Origin: Xiphydria camelus
Lineage: Eukaryota > Arthropoda > Insecta > Hymenoptera > Xiphydriidae
Direction of reading: 5' to 3'
DNA length: 64,000 bases
Assembly: GCA_963678675.1 (NCBI GenBank)
Contig: OY783199.1
Coordinates: 19,902,909-19,966,908, forward strand
The notes beneath the pieces were generated by a model that was not told the origin of the DNA, did not search any database, and saw only the letters and a list, made by a program, of their open reading frames with translations. Positions 1 through 10,280 of this stretch are shown here, piece after piece (positions within the stretch are counted from its first letter, which is position 1; every line of letters starts with the position of its first letter). The position numbers and the translations under genes are program-made.

Positions 1-179
1 TTGTTCCGACTATTATCGTTACGTTACTCGTTGTCAACGCTAATCCCGCGCCTATTCATCAGGGGGTGATTTCGGTCTCCAATGCGAAGCTCACCAACAG
101 TAAGTCGAAGCGGTTAAAAACCATGCGTGGACAAAATTAATTCGACGTTGTCGCGCGGATTCGGAGTCATAAAATTAGG

Positions 180-245
<66 letters not shown>

Positions 246-703
246 CCCCTATCGCTCGTACGGAGCCCGATCGGAAAGCGGGCGCCTTGATCGAAATTAC
301 CGCGCAGTCCGCGGGACTCCGCGCGCGTATACGTGTACACCGAGTGATTTATTACGAGCCGCTCGTTGTCGCTGGTAATTTTATCTCCATCAACCGCTTT
401 TCCAGGAAATCGAAACCGAATGGGGGGTATTAATATCGCATTGTCCGGCTCGCGTGTCGCCGACACTTTTCCCGCGCGTACACGGCGCTTTACATCGATT
501 TATTTATTCATCTTTTTTTCAGATTAAAGTAGCTTCCGCGTGTGTACCCGTAGGTGGGATGTAGGCGATGCGCGCACACCGCAGCCCCGGAACATTCGCT
601 CGGCTCCACGCGTTCTTTCGCTCCTTCATTGAAAAAAAGGGAAGAGAGGATGCGTGATTCGACGGTAGTCCGAATATTCGCACGAGTGGATCTCGTGTGT
701 CTC
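1..703. other. Unique flank, no gene seen
   Basis: Apart from the (CT)n tract this stretch shows no recognisable gene or repeat. A pyrimidine-rich AG (TCTTTTTTTCAG ending near 523) followed by ATTAAAG looks like a splice acceptor. No coding exon can be followed from it. Confidence 0.4.
182..241. repeat. (CT)n microsatellite
   Basis: About 30 uninterrupted CT dinucleotides, followed by a short C-rich tail. Read in three frames it gives artefactual Ser-Leu or Arg-Glu open frames on both strands. Confidence 0.97.
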
Positions 704-845
704 CACTGAGAAAAATAACTTGGTTAAAATGACAAAACGCATCTAATTAAACGAGTTTAGTTATTCTAACCAAAATACTAGTACACATAAGTCGAGCCAA
801 ATATCAAGTTATTCTACATAACTACATATTTTATTATTCTAACTA

Positions 846-1352
846 CTCCCAGCGTCACGGATTCTGTCGTTAGTGACTTTTCAACATGTCTTATCAACCA
901 ATGATCAATAAATACCCATACCCATATTTATACTCATATTTTCATTAACCAGAACCACCCCATCGTAGCTAATAAGAGCATGAGAATTAATTGTTCATTG
1001 ATCAGGGTAAGCAGTAGAGTTATTGACACCTTTTAAGCAGACGACATTTTCAGTCATTGACATACATCTATTTCTTTTTATCTAATGAATCTGTTGTCGA
1101 ATGGTATCAATAACTATCGAGTGTCAACAGCTGTACCGCTTACCCTGATTCGTTTAAAAATGATTCTGCGATTTTACTTTATTTAGTACCAGAAAGTTGG
1201 TCCGTACTGTTTGGTAATATTACCTATTGATCTGTCTGCAGTTTAAAATAGTACCTATATAAGCTACAAACATATTAACACAAAGTTTTTAATTAGATTT
1301 AAATAAAATTAAGTACACTTTTTTTTCGCTTCCTAGGTTATTTGCACATGGG
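846..1352 (+). mobile_element. Family S insertion inside A copy 1
   Basis: Starts CTCCCAGCGTCACGGATTCT, shared with 46859 onward, where it again lies inside a family A copy. Further along, AGCTAAT.AGAGCAT and AATTAATTGTTCA match the second S copy in reverse orientation, so the element is probably palindromic. The right boundary is approximate; the 1175-1352 part has no paralogue here. Confidence 0.6.
1003..1147. mobile_element. Small inverted-repeat element nested in S1
   Basis: Ends CAGGGTAAGC and GCTTACCCTG are inverted repeats, with further internal pairing (GTTATTGACACC against GGTATCAATAAC). The second S copy lacks these 145 bp at the matching point (GTTCACTGGTTAG...GTTTAAAAATGAT) and so acts as an empty site. 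This is the third level of a nest: this element in S in A. Confidence 0.6.
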
Positions 1353-1497
1353 AGATATTCTTAAACTAACGACGATATCTAGTTATTCCAATCAGAAAAT
1401 AGTCAGTTTAACCAGATGGAGGATCCATATTTCACCAAACTGTTTGGTTATGGTTTCTAGGAGTTTGATTAAATTGACCGGGTTATTTTTCTCAGTG

Positions 1498-1877
1498 TCG
1501 AGAGAGAGAGAGAGAGAGTACTCATGTAGGTATAATACGGCGGAACGGAGAGGACGACTATACGGACTCTTGGGTATAATATAGCCGCGCGGAGCACATC
1601 TACCGCCAGACCGCGCACGTCCGAGACAAATATCTCCAAGGTTATGGAGGATAAAGATGGTCCTTCCGATAGCGCGACGCTAAGATACCGTTATTCCCCG
1701 CCAGTAACGTATCTTGATTGGAATCTCGCACCCCCGCCCGATAGAGCCACTCAGTGCGCGAGGGTTGCACGATGCAACGCCGGTTTGCCTCGCGCGAGAC
1801 TCGATTGACCGAATCCTCGCGGTGCAGTTGCTAATGGACGATAGCAGCCCCATATATAGTCAAGCCTCGACGCAATT
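1498..1877. other. Unique stretch with short (GA)n
   Basis: A (GA)9 run follows the end of A copy 1. The remainder is mixed-composition sequence with no gene or repeat that I recognise. Confidence 0.4.
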
Positions 1878-2219
1878 CGGTCTTCTCATAAAAAAAATAT
1901 TTATATCTTTAGATTCAATTTGTAATTTGTATACGTATTTAATATTACACGAAAAAGAAAATTTCCCGAAAAGTAATTATTCGCAAAATTATAAGCGCAT
2001 TTCTCTCTGTAACGATGTTACGTCATCGAAACGCAAGAGACGCACTTATGCCGAGCAACAAGTACGAGAAAGATAGGCTTACAACACGATGACATGTCGC
2101 ATTTATAAATGTCCTTTTCCAGCTCAAATAAGGCCAAAAATGAAAAGTGAAAAATACGGAATAAATAATGTTGTCTAAATTTGTCGATTCTGCAATGAAA
2201 AAGAATTGCGAGAAAACCG
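1878..2219 (+). mobile_element. MITE family N, copy 1
   Basis: Starts CGGTCTTCTCATAAAAAAAA and ends GAGAAAACCG, flanked on both sides by AATT. The whole 342 bp aligns in reverse orientation with 40303-40649, sharing blocks such as TCTCTCTGTAAC, ACGTCATCGAAA and TTTTCCAGCT. A 66-bp palindromic relative with the same ends and AATT flanks lies at 25517-25582. Non-coding. Confidence 0.8.
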
Positions 2220-3054
2220 AATTCCCACCAAGAGTATCGCTCCAATTTCGACCAAAAATTCATGATTATATTGAACCCCAACATAATTGAGAATTTCTGA
2301 CAAATGTTTAAATGACAAATATCTTCTACAATGCGAAAGAAAATTATTAGTTTGGGCAGCAAAATAATTCTTTATCATAACAATTAATTCAGCAAATATA
2401 CTTTACCGTCTTAGAGCAAGAGTTCCTGCAAAAATACTTAGTCACGTCATTCCAAAGTTAATCAGATTTGCAGGAGTTAGTCAACATTTTTGTTATCACC
2501 GCAAATTTGTCTTCCGTACACGGATCTTTAACACTTCCGATTCCGACTTAAGTTTCGAGAAACCCTTTTAAAATTGCTTTCTTACCATAGTGACGACACT
2601 CCGAGCCTCCCATATATACGATATCGTCCGTACGACCAACGATAATCGCGAAGAAGTCCTAGAACGGACAATTGACACGTGGATCTCCCGAAGCGCGATA
2701 AAACCCAGATGCAGCGGAACGAACGATCGTAGCCGGCAGCCGAGTTATTCAATTTGGCGGGCGAGAAGATCGACGAGAAATTTACGACACGTCGCGCGGC
2801 TCGCGCGGTACGGCTTTCAATCCCATGCCTTCTTCTCTCCTTTCATTTTTACGACGCGGCGTTTAAACCGTCAATCCGACTCGAAGGAGGCTTTACGGCA
2901 TGCGTGCGCTAATGCTCGTCTCATATATGCCCCGCGAGCCGGAGAGACTACAAAGTTGATGTATGTGTATCTTAGCTAGGTGGCACACCCTTTAATTAAC
3001 TCGCCGACCATTACGCCGTTACTTCCACACACAATTACTTAGCTATTCTAACCC

Positions 3055-3056
<2 letters not shown>
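2220..3056. other. Unique stretch, no gene seen
   Basis: AT-rich to about 2580, then GC-richer. A 129-codon open frame at 2590-2979 has Arg/Ser-rich composition typical of GC-rich non-coding DNA and no motif that I recognise. Confidence 0.4.

Positions 3057-3124
<68 letters not shown>
3057..3124. repeat. Interrupted (CT)n microsatellite
   Basis: CT repeats with TTTC interruptions, grading into a pyrimidine-rich tract up to about 3150. Confidence 0.95.
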
Positions 3125-3620
3125 CTCTTTTTTCTCTCCTCTATACCATTTCTCCGCGACTTTCCCTCCTCACCCACCCGCGCGCGCTACCGCGCGGCGT
3201 TTACACCCTCTCATTCCGCATCCCCGAGCCGCGCCACGAAAATGTAGGTTTACGGCGTTCGCCACGCGTACTAAATAATAAACCGCGCATAAGAGCGACC
3301 CCTTTCTTTCTTAATCGCTCCGCAAAACACGAGCCCCCGTTTCTTCCTCTCTCGGCAAAGGGTTGGGCCAAATTAAAGAACGCGGCCTTTCAAACACGCG
3401 CCACGGCGATCCACGATTCGTGTGCGACCTCTTTTTTTCCTCCGCCACCCCCGTTTTCCTTTTTAATTCCTCCGAAGCGAGCGGCGCGTGGTTCTCTCCT
3501 ACCTGCGCGTATCGCTTATAATTACCCGCGAAGAGAGAGAGAGGTGTACAGGGGATGAGTGGGCAAGAAGTATCCACGAGGATCGCGCGCGCGGTTGCCG
3601 AAAGAGTCCGGAGAGAGAGA
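3125..3620. other. CpG- and pyrimidine-rich unique stretch
   Basis: High CpG density and homopolymer-like runs. Open frames on both strands overlap and none resembles a protein family. Confidence 0.4.
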
Positions 3621-3852
3621 AAAATAAACAAAACATGTGGCCGCCACACGCGGAAGAAGCGAAACTTCGATACCAGTTTCTCTGAATTTCATTCCGGTGG
3701 TATTAGTTTCAATTGGCTCTATACAAGTCTTTTACTATGCTTCTTCGTAGAGCCAATTGAAACTAATACCACCGGAATCAAATTCAGAGAAACTGGTATC
3801 GAAGTTTCACTTCTTCCGCGTGTGGCGGCCACACGTTTTGTTATTTTTTTTT
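3621..3852. mobile_element. Near-perfect hairpin (fold-back) element
   Basis: The arms 3621-3722 and 3751-3852 are reverse complements over about 100 bp with few mismatches; for example GGCCGCCACACGCGGAAG pairs with CTTCCGCGTGTGGCGGCC. The loop is about 28 bp. Open frames here are mirror images of one another. Either a fold-back transposon remnant or a locus able to form long double-stranded RNA. Confidence 0.9.
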
Positions 3853-3958
3853 CACCCTCAACTATGCTCAGATCCATCAATGTGTGATTGTGTGAATTTA
3901 ATTCTTTCTCTCCATCCTCGATTTCGTTCTGTACTAGTTTTAGGTAGTACCTTTCTTT

Positions 3959-4191
3959 ACACGTTGCCTCTCACGAAACTCTTTTGCCCGTTGTTTTCCT
4001 GTTTTTGCCATAATAATTTTAATATAACACACACGCGAAAGAATGTTCAGTGTTCATTGACGTTTACGAAATGGAAAATTTATTTAACACGTTGCCTGTC
4101 ACTGTACTATTTCGACCGTTCTGTGGCCTTTTTGCAATAATAATTATAAATTAACACACACACGCGCGCGCGCGCGCGCGCGAAAGAATGT
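3959..4191 (+). repeat. Diverged tandem duplication with (AC)n(CG)n
   Basis: Unit 1 (3959-4046) and unit 2 (4088-4191) share ACACGTTGCCT, TTTTTGC.ATAATAAT and CGAAAGAATGT in the same order. In unit 2 the AC run expands into (AC)5(CG)10 at 4154-4182, an alternating purine-pyrimidine tract of Z-DNA-prone type. Confidence 0.8.
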
Positions 4192-5116
4192 ACATGCACG
4201 GTGGTTACTCGAGAAAAGTCGCGACTCCGATCGTAGACTACACGAGCTCCGCATGGCCGGCCACTCGACGCGGTAAAATCCGGAAAGCTAAAAATGCGAC
4301 AAACGAAATACAAACAACTCACAAGTAACTCTGCGCCCTCTAGTCTGGCTTCTCCAAAGGATACGCTCAAAAAGGGTCCTAAACGCTAGATTTATGGTGA
4401 GCCTAACAGTCCTCTTAGTGGAAGTGCGACACTACGTCGCCTCGTAATATGAACAATAGCTTCCATTGCCCGAAGAAACCCTCTCGAGCAACACAAACCA
4501 GACCCCCTCTGCACAGTCTAAACCGCGATTGATTTTTGCTTCATTTATTCTTCAGTTTCAAATTAATAACTATAACATGTGCGATCTCCTCGAGGTCGTA
4601 AATCCCGAAGGCACTACTGCGTGACATGACTAGTGACCGAAAATGTGGTGTGGTGGATTTAATCGGTATCGGTTAGTTGAAATGATTTAACACTGCACTC
4701 ACAATATTACTGGTGATTATATTAGATTCAAAGAGATACAGTAATTCCGTGATGTAGCCATGGTTTACAATTAGATACACTGCGAGGTTGTTTTGAGGGA
4801 AAGGTGTGGGACTGCAAACGTATTCGCAACCCCCATTCACCAAAACATACCGCCCGCCTCGCTGTTGCGACCGATGTACAGATTAGATCTAGATTAGTGC
4901 GTTTTACTTAGGTTGCGATAATAGTAAGCGGTAAGAAATGATGTAGAAGTCCCCTTTGCGACGGAACACATATTTTGCGAGGCTGGCTACGAGGATATGT
5001 AGACAAACGAACGGCGGCAGCTTCACTAGGCAAGGCGATCCAACACGTCGCACGCTTCGCGCGGTGGCTTCACGAGCCAGCCTCGCAAAGTCAACACATG
5101 GCTTTAACGTACGCAC
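4192..5116. other. Unique stretch, no gene seen
   Basis: Mixed composition with no recognised repeat. Short open frames only. Confidence 0.4.
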
Positions 5117-5243
5117 GGTCGGGAGCGATGGAATGGGGCAGGATCGCGGGCGACGGAATGGGGCAGAGTCGACAGCGGTGTATTGGGACAGGGTCGAGAG
5201 CGCTGTATGAGTGAGACACGGTCGAGAGCGTGGAGTGTGTGGG
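5117..5243 (+). repeat. Degenerate 25-bp minisatellite, five units
   Basis: Units begin at about 5117, 5141, 5166, 5191 and 5219 and follow a GGTCGAGAGCG...ATGGGGCA pattern with point changes and small indels. Because 25 is not a multiple of three, the repeat crosses all frames and does not look like a coding repeat. Confidence 0.75.
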
Positions 5244-6342
5244 TTTCGTTACGATTTTCGTCTCCTCGGGCGCGCATTCAGTACCCTCCGCAAAGAAGTT
5301 TCACTTCAAAAAAAGACAGTCCTCGTTCGCGCCATATGACGCGCGGGGGCGTGCGCGGGGCACGTGGAGCGGACCAATTTCCTCGCAAGCGGCCCGCGTC
5401 ATTAATAAAGCGTTTAGAAAAAAAAATGTAGCACCACCCGAGATACCCCAGGACGGCTATTCTGTAACTGAGTGAAAGCCTGTTCCCGTGAGAAGTGGGC
5501 GGAGTTCACCGGAAAAGTGGCGAGGTTCCTCGTCGCTATTCTGTAACCCGGTGAACGTAGGTCCCGGGAGAGAATCGGTCTGCCCCCCGGGAGAACGGCG
5601 ACTCTACCTGCCTACTTCTGTGACAGCGTGCCGCAGTTTACAGTTTGTTAATTTGCGTGTTCCGACAAACGATACACAGTGGTCCGGCGATCTAAGCAAA
5701 CGCGGTCATAAGTATATCAATAACTAAAGATATACTGTTAAAATAAAAGACCAAAAATTAACCAAATATTTATTCTACTACGATAACGTAAATGGAACAT
5801 AATAAAAAAATATATTAAACTGAAACATTCATTATTAAATGATATAAAATAATTCAAAAACATACTTATATATAAGAACTTTTTCCAGAGGTGGTAATAG
5901 GAAAAGTAGTTGGAAAAAATAATTTAACAAAAAGCACATTTCTCTAATGCTTACAATAAAAGTCAAAAGCAGCTTAATAATTAAAAAAGATATAGGTATT
6001 ATACTGGTACTCAGTATTACTCCAAAATATGCATCCTTGAAAACGTACACTTATAAAACGTACCTGAAACCAAGCAAATTGTTTTAAATAGAGAAAACTG
6101 ATTTCGTAACAATAAGACTGCGAAACCGTAAAAATTCAATACATTAAAATGGGACAAGAATGGCATGTAAAATGTTATATAATAATCAAGGGCATGCTTC
6201 AAACTATAACTTAAACCAAAAAATGTACGTATCTGAACTTAGCATCATAGTAAGCAGTTATGAATATTATGGACTTTTGACCTATTTCAGAACCACGTGC
6301 GATGGTCGGAATTCTGATTAACGATCCTTAGTAATTAATATA

Positions 6343-6801
6343 CAGGGTGTAACAGAGTAAGTGTTACAACGTGAAACTGTAGATTCCTTATGAAAGAAGA
6401 AAAAGATTTACAAACATTTTCTGCAGGCTGTCGTTTTCGATATAAGGTAAAACAGGGTGAGTTGGCGAATGGAGTTGGCCCCTCGTTTCTATGGAAAGAA
6501 ATGGAAACGAGGGGCCGACTTCATTCGCCAACTCACCCCGTTTTACCCTACAGGATGTCAAAGTTTTGAAAAAAAAAACGTTTTTCTTTAAACCACGAAC
6601 TACTTTTTATTAGGTGTCAACACTCAAAGCTGATAAAAATAGTTCGAGGTTTAAAGAAAAATGATTTTTTTTTCAAAACTTTGACATCCTGTATATCGAA
6701 AACGAAAGCCCGCAGAACATTTTTGTAAGAGGAAAAATCTTGTTCTTTTTTCACAAGGAATCTACAGTTTCACGTTGTAACACTTACTCTGTTACACCCT
6801 G
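6343..6801. mobile_element. TA-flanked palindromic element with nested hairpins
   Basis: Ends CAGGGTGTAACAGAGTAAG and CTTACTCTGTTACACCCTG lie between TA dinucleotides. Inside are two further palindromes. 6438-6551 has arms reading GGTGAGTTGGCGAATG and its complement. 6551-6692 has arms AGGATGTCAAAGTTTTG and its complement. A second, left-truncated copy lies at about 7762-8192 in the other palindrome arm. The ends resemble Tc1/mariner-type MITE ends; the superfamily is inferred. Confidence 0.85.
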
Positions 6802-7761
6802 TATATAACTCGTTCACCAAATCCCGTATAACCTTCAAGGGTTACTTTGTTTTATAGTGGTAAATTCGAATATTCTATACTAATTTAGGACTGCTATTCT
6901 AACGAGAAATAATGAGCGGAGAAACTGTTAATTTATAACCTACCGTCAAGTATTAACCATCCTGTCTAATTCAAAGCGCATTTAGTTTATTCTCTCTTAA
7001 CTCTGCTATCGGTCGCTGTTCCGTCTCGCGATAAACGGAATTCGACACAATGCTTCGAACCGTTTAATAGTATCACAGTCAGAAATACCTCGCAAATCTA
7101 TAGCTACTCTCGGAATCTACGAAACGGTACGGGGTATTTTTCGGCGAATCTGCACGTGCGCTCGCAGTCCCGCACCATGCTCGAGAAGGGGTAATTACCG
7201 ACCGCATCGGAAGAAGCCATTTCCCACAAAATACCTATTGTAATAGATACCGGTATACTTAGAATAATAAATCAGCTTTGTAAAGGGAAGACAAGACCAA
7301 TCTGTAATAGATGGCCGGTCGGATTAACTTAATACCTGGCTTATCCAGGTACAAAGAATCGAACCGTCATTCGATGCAACATGACTCCTTTTATGGCCAG
7401 GGACGAGCAACGGCATCCTTGCCCACTCGAAAAATACAGTGGGGTAAAAAGTATTCATACACCACGGTGAGGTACCGTTGAACTATGATTCACTTGCATA
7501 TAATTGAAAGAAATTAATATCTATATTGGCATCACAAAATATAGCTTGTAGTGTCACCTCTTTCAAATTATATATATTTTATTGAAGAAAAAATATCGGG
7601 CTTCTGTCGGTAGCTGAGCCGCGTCAAAATAGTTTCCAGCACGAGCGATCGTGTGCTTCTCCAGAATATGGGGATCAAAGTACCTCAAGTACTGCTATGG
7701 ACATGCCACACAGCTGGTTATTTCAACTATTCCTAGGTGTTGCATGCATATCGATGGCGAG

Positions 7762-8192
7762 AAAGATTTTTCCTCTTACAAGAATGTTCTGCGGGCTTTC
7801 GTTTTCGATATACAGGATGTCAAAGTTTTGGAAAAAAAATCGTTTTTCTTTAAACCTCGAACTATTTTTATCAGATTTGAGTGTTGACACCTAATAAGTG
7901 TTTCCACTGTGCCAAATCTGATAAAAATAGTTCGTGGTTTAAAGAAAAACGGTTTTTTTTTCAAAGCTGACATCCTGTAGGGTAAAACGGGGTGAGTTGG
8001 CGAATGAAGTCGGCCCCTCGTTTCCATTTCTTTCCATAGAAACGAGGGGCAACTCCATTCACCAACTCACCCTGTTTTACCCTATATCGAAAACGACAGC
8101 CTGTAGAAAATTTTTGTAAGAGGAAAAATCTGTTTCTTCTTTCATAAGGAATCTACAGTTTCACGTTGTAACACTTACTCTGTTACACCCTG
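7762..8192. mobile_element. Second copy of the CAGGGTG element, 5'-truncated
   Basis: Contains the same two internal palindromes in mirrored order and ends CTCTGTTACACCCTG before TA. The outer left terminus is absent. It starts at GAGAAAGATTTTTCCTCTTAC, matching the point where the left palindrome arm loses symmetry, so this edge is the inner limit of the inverted duplication. Confidence 0.8.
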
Positions 8193-9522
8193 TATATCGC
8201 GGTGATACTAATTACTAAGGATCATTAATCAGAATTCCGACCATCACACAGTGGTTCCGAAAGTATATATATGTGAATGAAATCTTAGTTCAAATATTTG
8301 CGCCGCAGTACCGATCATGCTAGTGTTTTACCGCGCAGTTGAATTTTGTGTATAGTTATAGTGTATTATCGGATGCACCTGCCTAACGAAATACTGATTT
8401 TCTGTTAAAGGTAAGAAAATATTTGAAAGTACTACTAGAAAGGTCCTTTTCTGGAGCATATTTTACACTATCATTAACATTATTTAAAATTTTACGTTTA
8501 GGATGTAAAGGTTAAAATGTAAATTTTTAAACATGGACGGAATTTGGAAGACCGTTATAATATCGATTATACATCCTTGCTAATTTATGGGAATCCCAAT
8601 TGATGTATCGGTACATTTCTGCGGACGTAGGCCAAAAATAAAATAGCGGTCTCGTACCTACCTTTCACGAAATGCTGAACCGCCCCCTGCTGGGCAACGC
8701 GCGTTGCGATAATGCGAGTATCGAGGCAAATTGAAAGGAGGAATGTCGGTTGACTGAGAGACCGGCTTTAGCAACGACACCTTTCCCCTTTGGACACAAA
8801 CACGGAAAGCCCCCGCGTCATAAGCTGTTTCAGCGATCACCCCTCTAACTATCAAATCAGGATGAATAGCACCATCCATGCTATCCCCTCCATCGATCAA
8901 AAAAGTCGCCACCTTCTGAACTATATAAGGCGAAACCGTTAACATGCCATTTTACATGCCATTCTTGTCCCATTTTAATGTATTGAATTTTTACGGTTTC
9001 GCAGTCTTATTGTTACGAAATCAGTTTTCTCTATTTAAAACAATTTGCTTGGTTTCAGGTACGTTTTTATAAGTGTACGTTTTCAAGGATGCATATTTTG
9101 GAATAATACTAGGTACCAGTATAATACCTATATCTTTTTTAATTATTAAGCTGCTTTTGACTTTTATTGTAAGCATTAGGGAAATGTGCTTTTTGTTAAA
9201 TTATTTTTTCCAAGTACTTTTCCTATTACCACCTCTGGAAAAAGTTCTTATATATAAATATGTTTTTGAATTATTTTATATCATTTAATAATGAATGTTT
9301 CAGTTTAATATATTTTTTTATTATGTTCCATTTACGTTATCATAGTAGAATAAATATTTGGTTAATTTTTGGTCTTTTATTTTAACAGTATATCTTTATA
9401 ACTCTCTAAGACATAAATTTACATCGCACAAATCAGTTATGTAACTCATTAATATATTCATGACCGCGTTTGCTTAGATCGCCGGACCACTGTGTATCGT
9501 TTGTTGGAACACGCAAATTAAC

Positions 9523-9582
9523 AAACTGTAAACTGTAAACACGCTGTAAACTGTAAACTGTAAACAAACTGTAAATACGCTG
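9523..9582 (+). repeat. CTGTAAA minisatellite in right palindrome arm
   Basis: Seven CTGTAAA-type units (some followed by CACG or CAAA), where the left arm (about 5625-5645) has a single TTTACAG. This is a local expansion after the inverted duplication formed. Confidence 0.75.
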
Positions 9583-9885
9583 GCGCAGAAGTAGGTAGGT
9601 TAGAGTCGCCGTTCCCCCGGGGAGCAGACTGCTTCTCACGGTCTTGACCAGTAGAAGTAAGTTCACCCGTTTTCGTGCGATGGGAGCGCTTCCGCAGTTA
9701 CAGAATAGTGATTCCTTCACTCTCCTTGCTTTTTCAGTGAACATTGCCCGCTCCTCACTTAGAGGATAGCTGTTTAGGTACACGTTTCAACGGTCGGGCA
9801 TGAGCTGGGCGAGGGAAGCTCTCACCCAAAGAACGGTCACTTCCCAGGTACGCTCACTCTCCCCGGAATTACAGAATAGCCGTCC

Positions 9886-10090
9886 TGAGCGTTTGCGGAG
9901 CCGTTCCAACGGGAAGGAGGGTTGTTAGGTGCTGTTGGATACTTTTCAACGACTCGGCCCTGCAACGGTTTTCACGGCTCGGCGGAACGGACGATTTTCT
10001 CCAGCCGCGCGATTAACGGAGCGCGTTAATTACGTTTTTTACGATTCTTTCTCTCTCCGCGAAGAGGGGGTCCTTAGTCGGTGCGGACTA
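9886..10090. other. Unique stretch beyond the palindrome
   Basis: Short non-repetitive stretch. No feature seen before the TA that begins the next element. Confidence 0.4.
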
Positions 10091-10280
10091 CAGTGGTCCC
10101 TCTATAACTCGCGCGTTTCGGGGCTGTAAATTCGCAGAATGCTGAGTTAGAGAAGCATTGCTTCAGCCCCCACTCGCCTCAATAAAGGAGTAGCAAAAGA
10201 AAGAGACAGCGCGATTTTTAGACAGAGAACACATGATAAGGTGCGCGAGTAATGGCGCCGCGAGTAATAGAGGGACCACT
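10091..10280 (+). mobile_element. pogo/Tigger-like MITE, 3' end lost in gap
   Basis: Starts CAGTGGTCCCTCTATAACTC after a TA. The reverse complement of this end reads up to the gap as CGAGTAATAGAGGGACCACT. CAGTGGTCC...ATAACTCGCG is the style of end seen in pogo/Tigger elements, which duplicate TA (family knowledge; assignment inferred). The interior (about 150 bp) has no transposase. Confidence 0.65.

Larger units (their letters stand above)
704..1497 (+). mobile_element. MITE family A, copy 1, split by an insertion
   Basis: The left part (704-845) starts CACTGAGAAAAATAAC. The right part (about 1353-1497) ends TTATTTTTCTCAGTG. Both match other family A copies in order and orientation. The interior carries the family's GTTATTCTAAC sub-repeats and the GGATCCATATTTCACCAAAC block. 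About 500 bp of foreign DNA (family S) interrupts it. TC flanks both ends, where most copies have TA. Confidence 0.85.
5449..9885. repeat. 4.4 kb imperfect palindrome (inverted duplication)
   Basis: The left arm (about 5449-6745) and right arm (about 7762-9885) are reverse complements. Outermost pair: AGGACGGCTATTCTGTAA at 5451 and TTACAGAATAGCCGTCCT at 9866. Inner markers pair too: CAGTGGTCCGGCGATCTAAG near 5680 with its complement near 9480, and the AT-rich 5740-6170 block with 8950-9380. That block gives the same 71-codon open frame on the minus strand at 5835-6050 and the plus strand at 9073-9288. The central spacer is about 1 kb. The right arm holds about 680 bp (8268-8948) where the left has about 110 bp. 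Confidence 0.88.

Noticed and set aside
127..466. Overlapping Ser-Leu and Arg-Glu repeat proteins
   Set aside because: Translations of a CT microsatellite.
524..550. Small exon after TTTTTTTCAG
   Set aside because: Acceptor is good, but the GTAGGTGGG donor is weak and no longer frame exists.
5835..6050. 71-codon hydrophobic frame repeated at 9073-9288
   Set aside because: Its repetition is explained by the inverted duplication, and its hydrophobicity by AT-rich codons. No start context or family.
9050..9066. TTTCAG/GTACG splice-like junction in the palindrome
   Set aside because: Lies in repeated arm sequence, is mirrored at about 6060, and has no exon partner.
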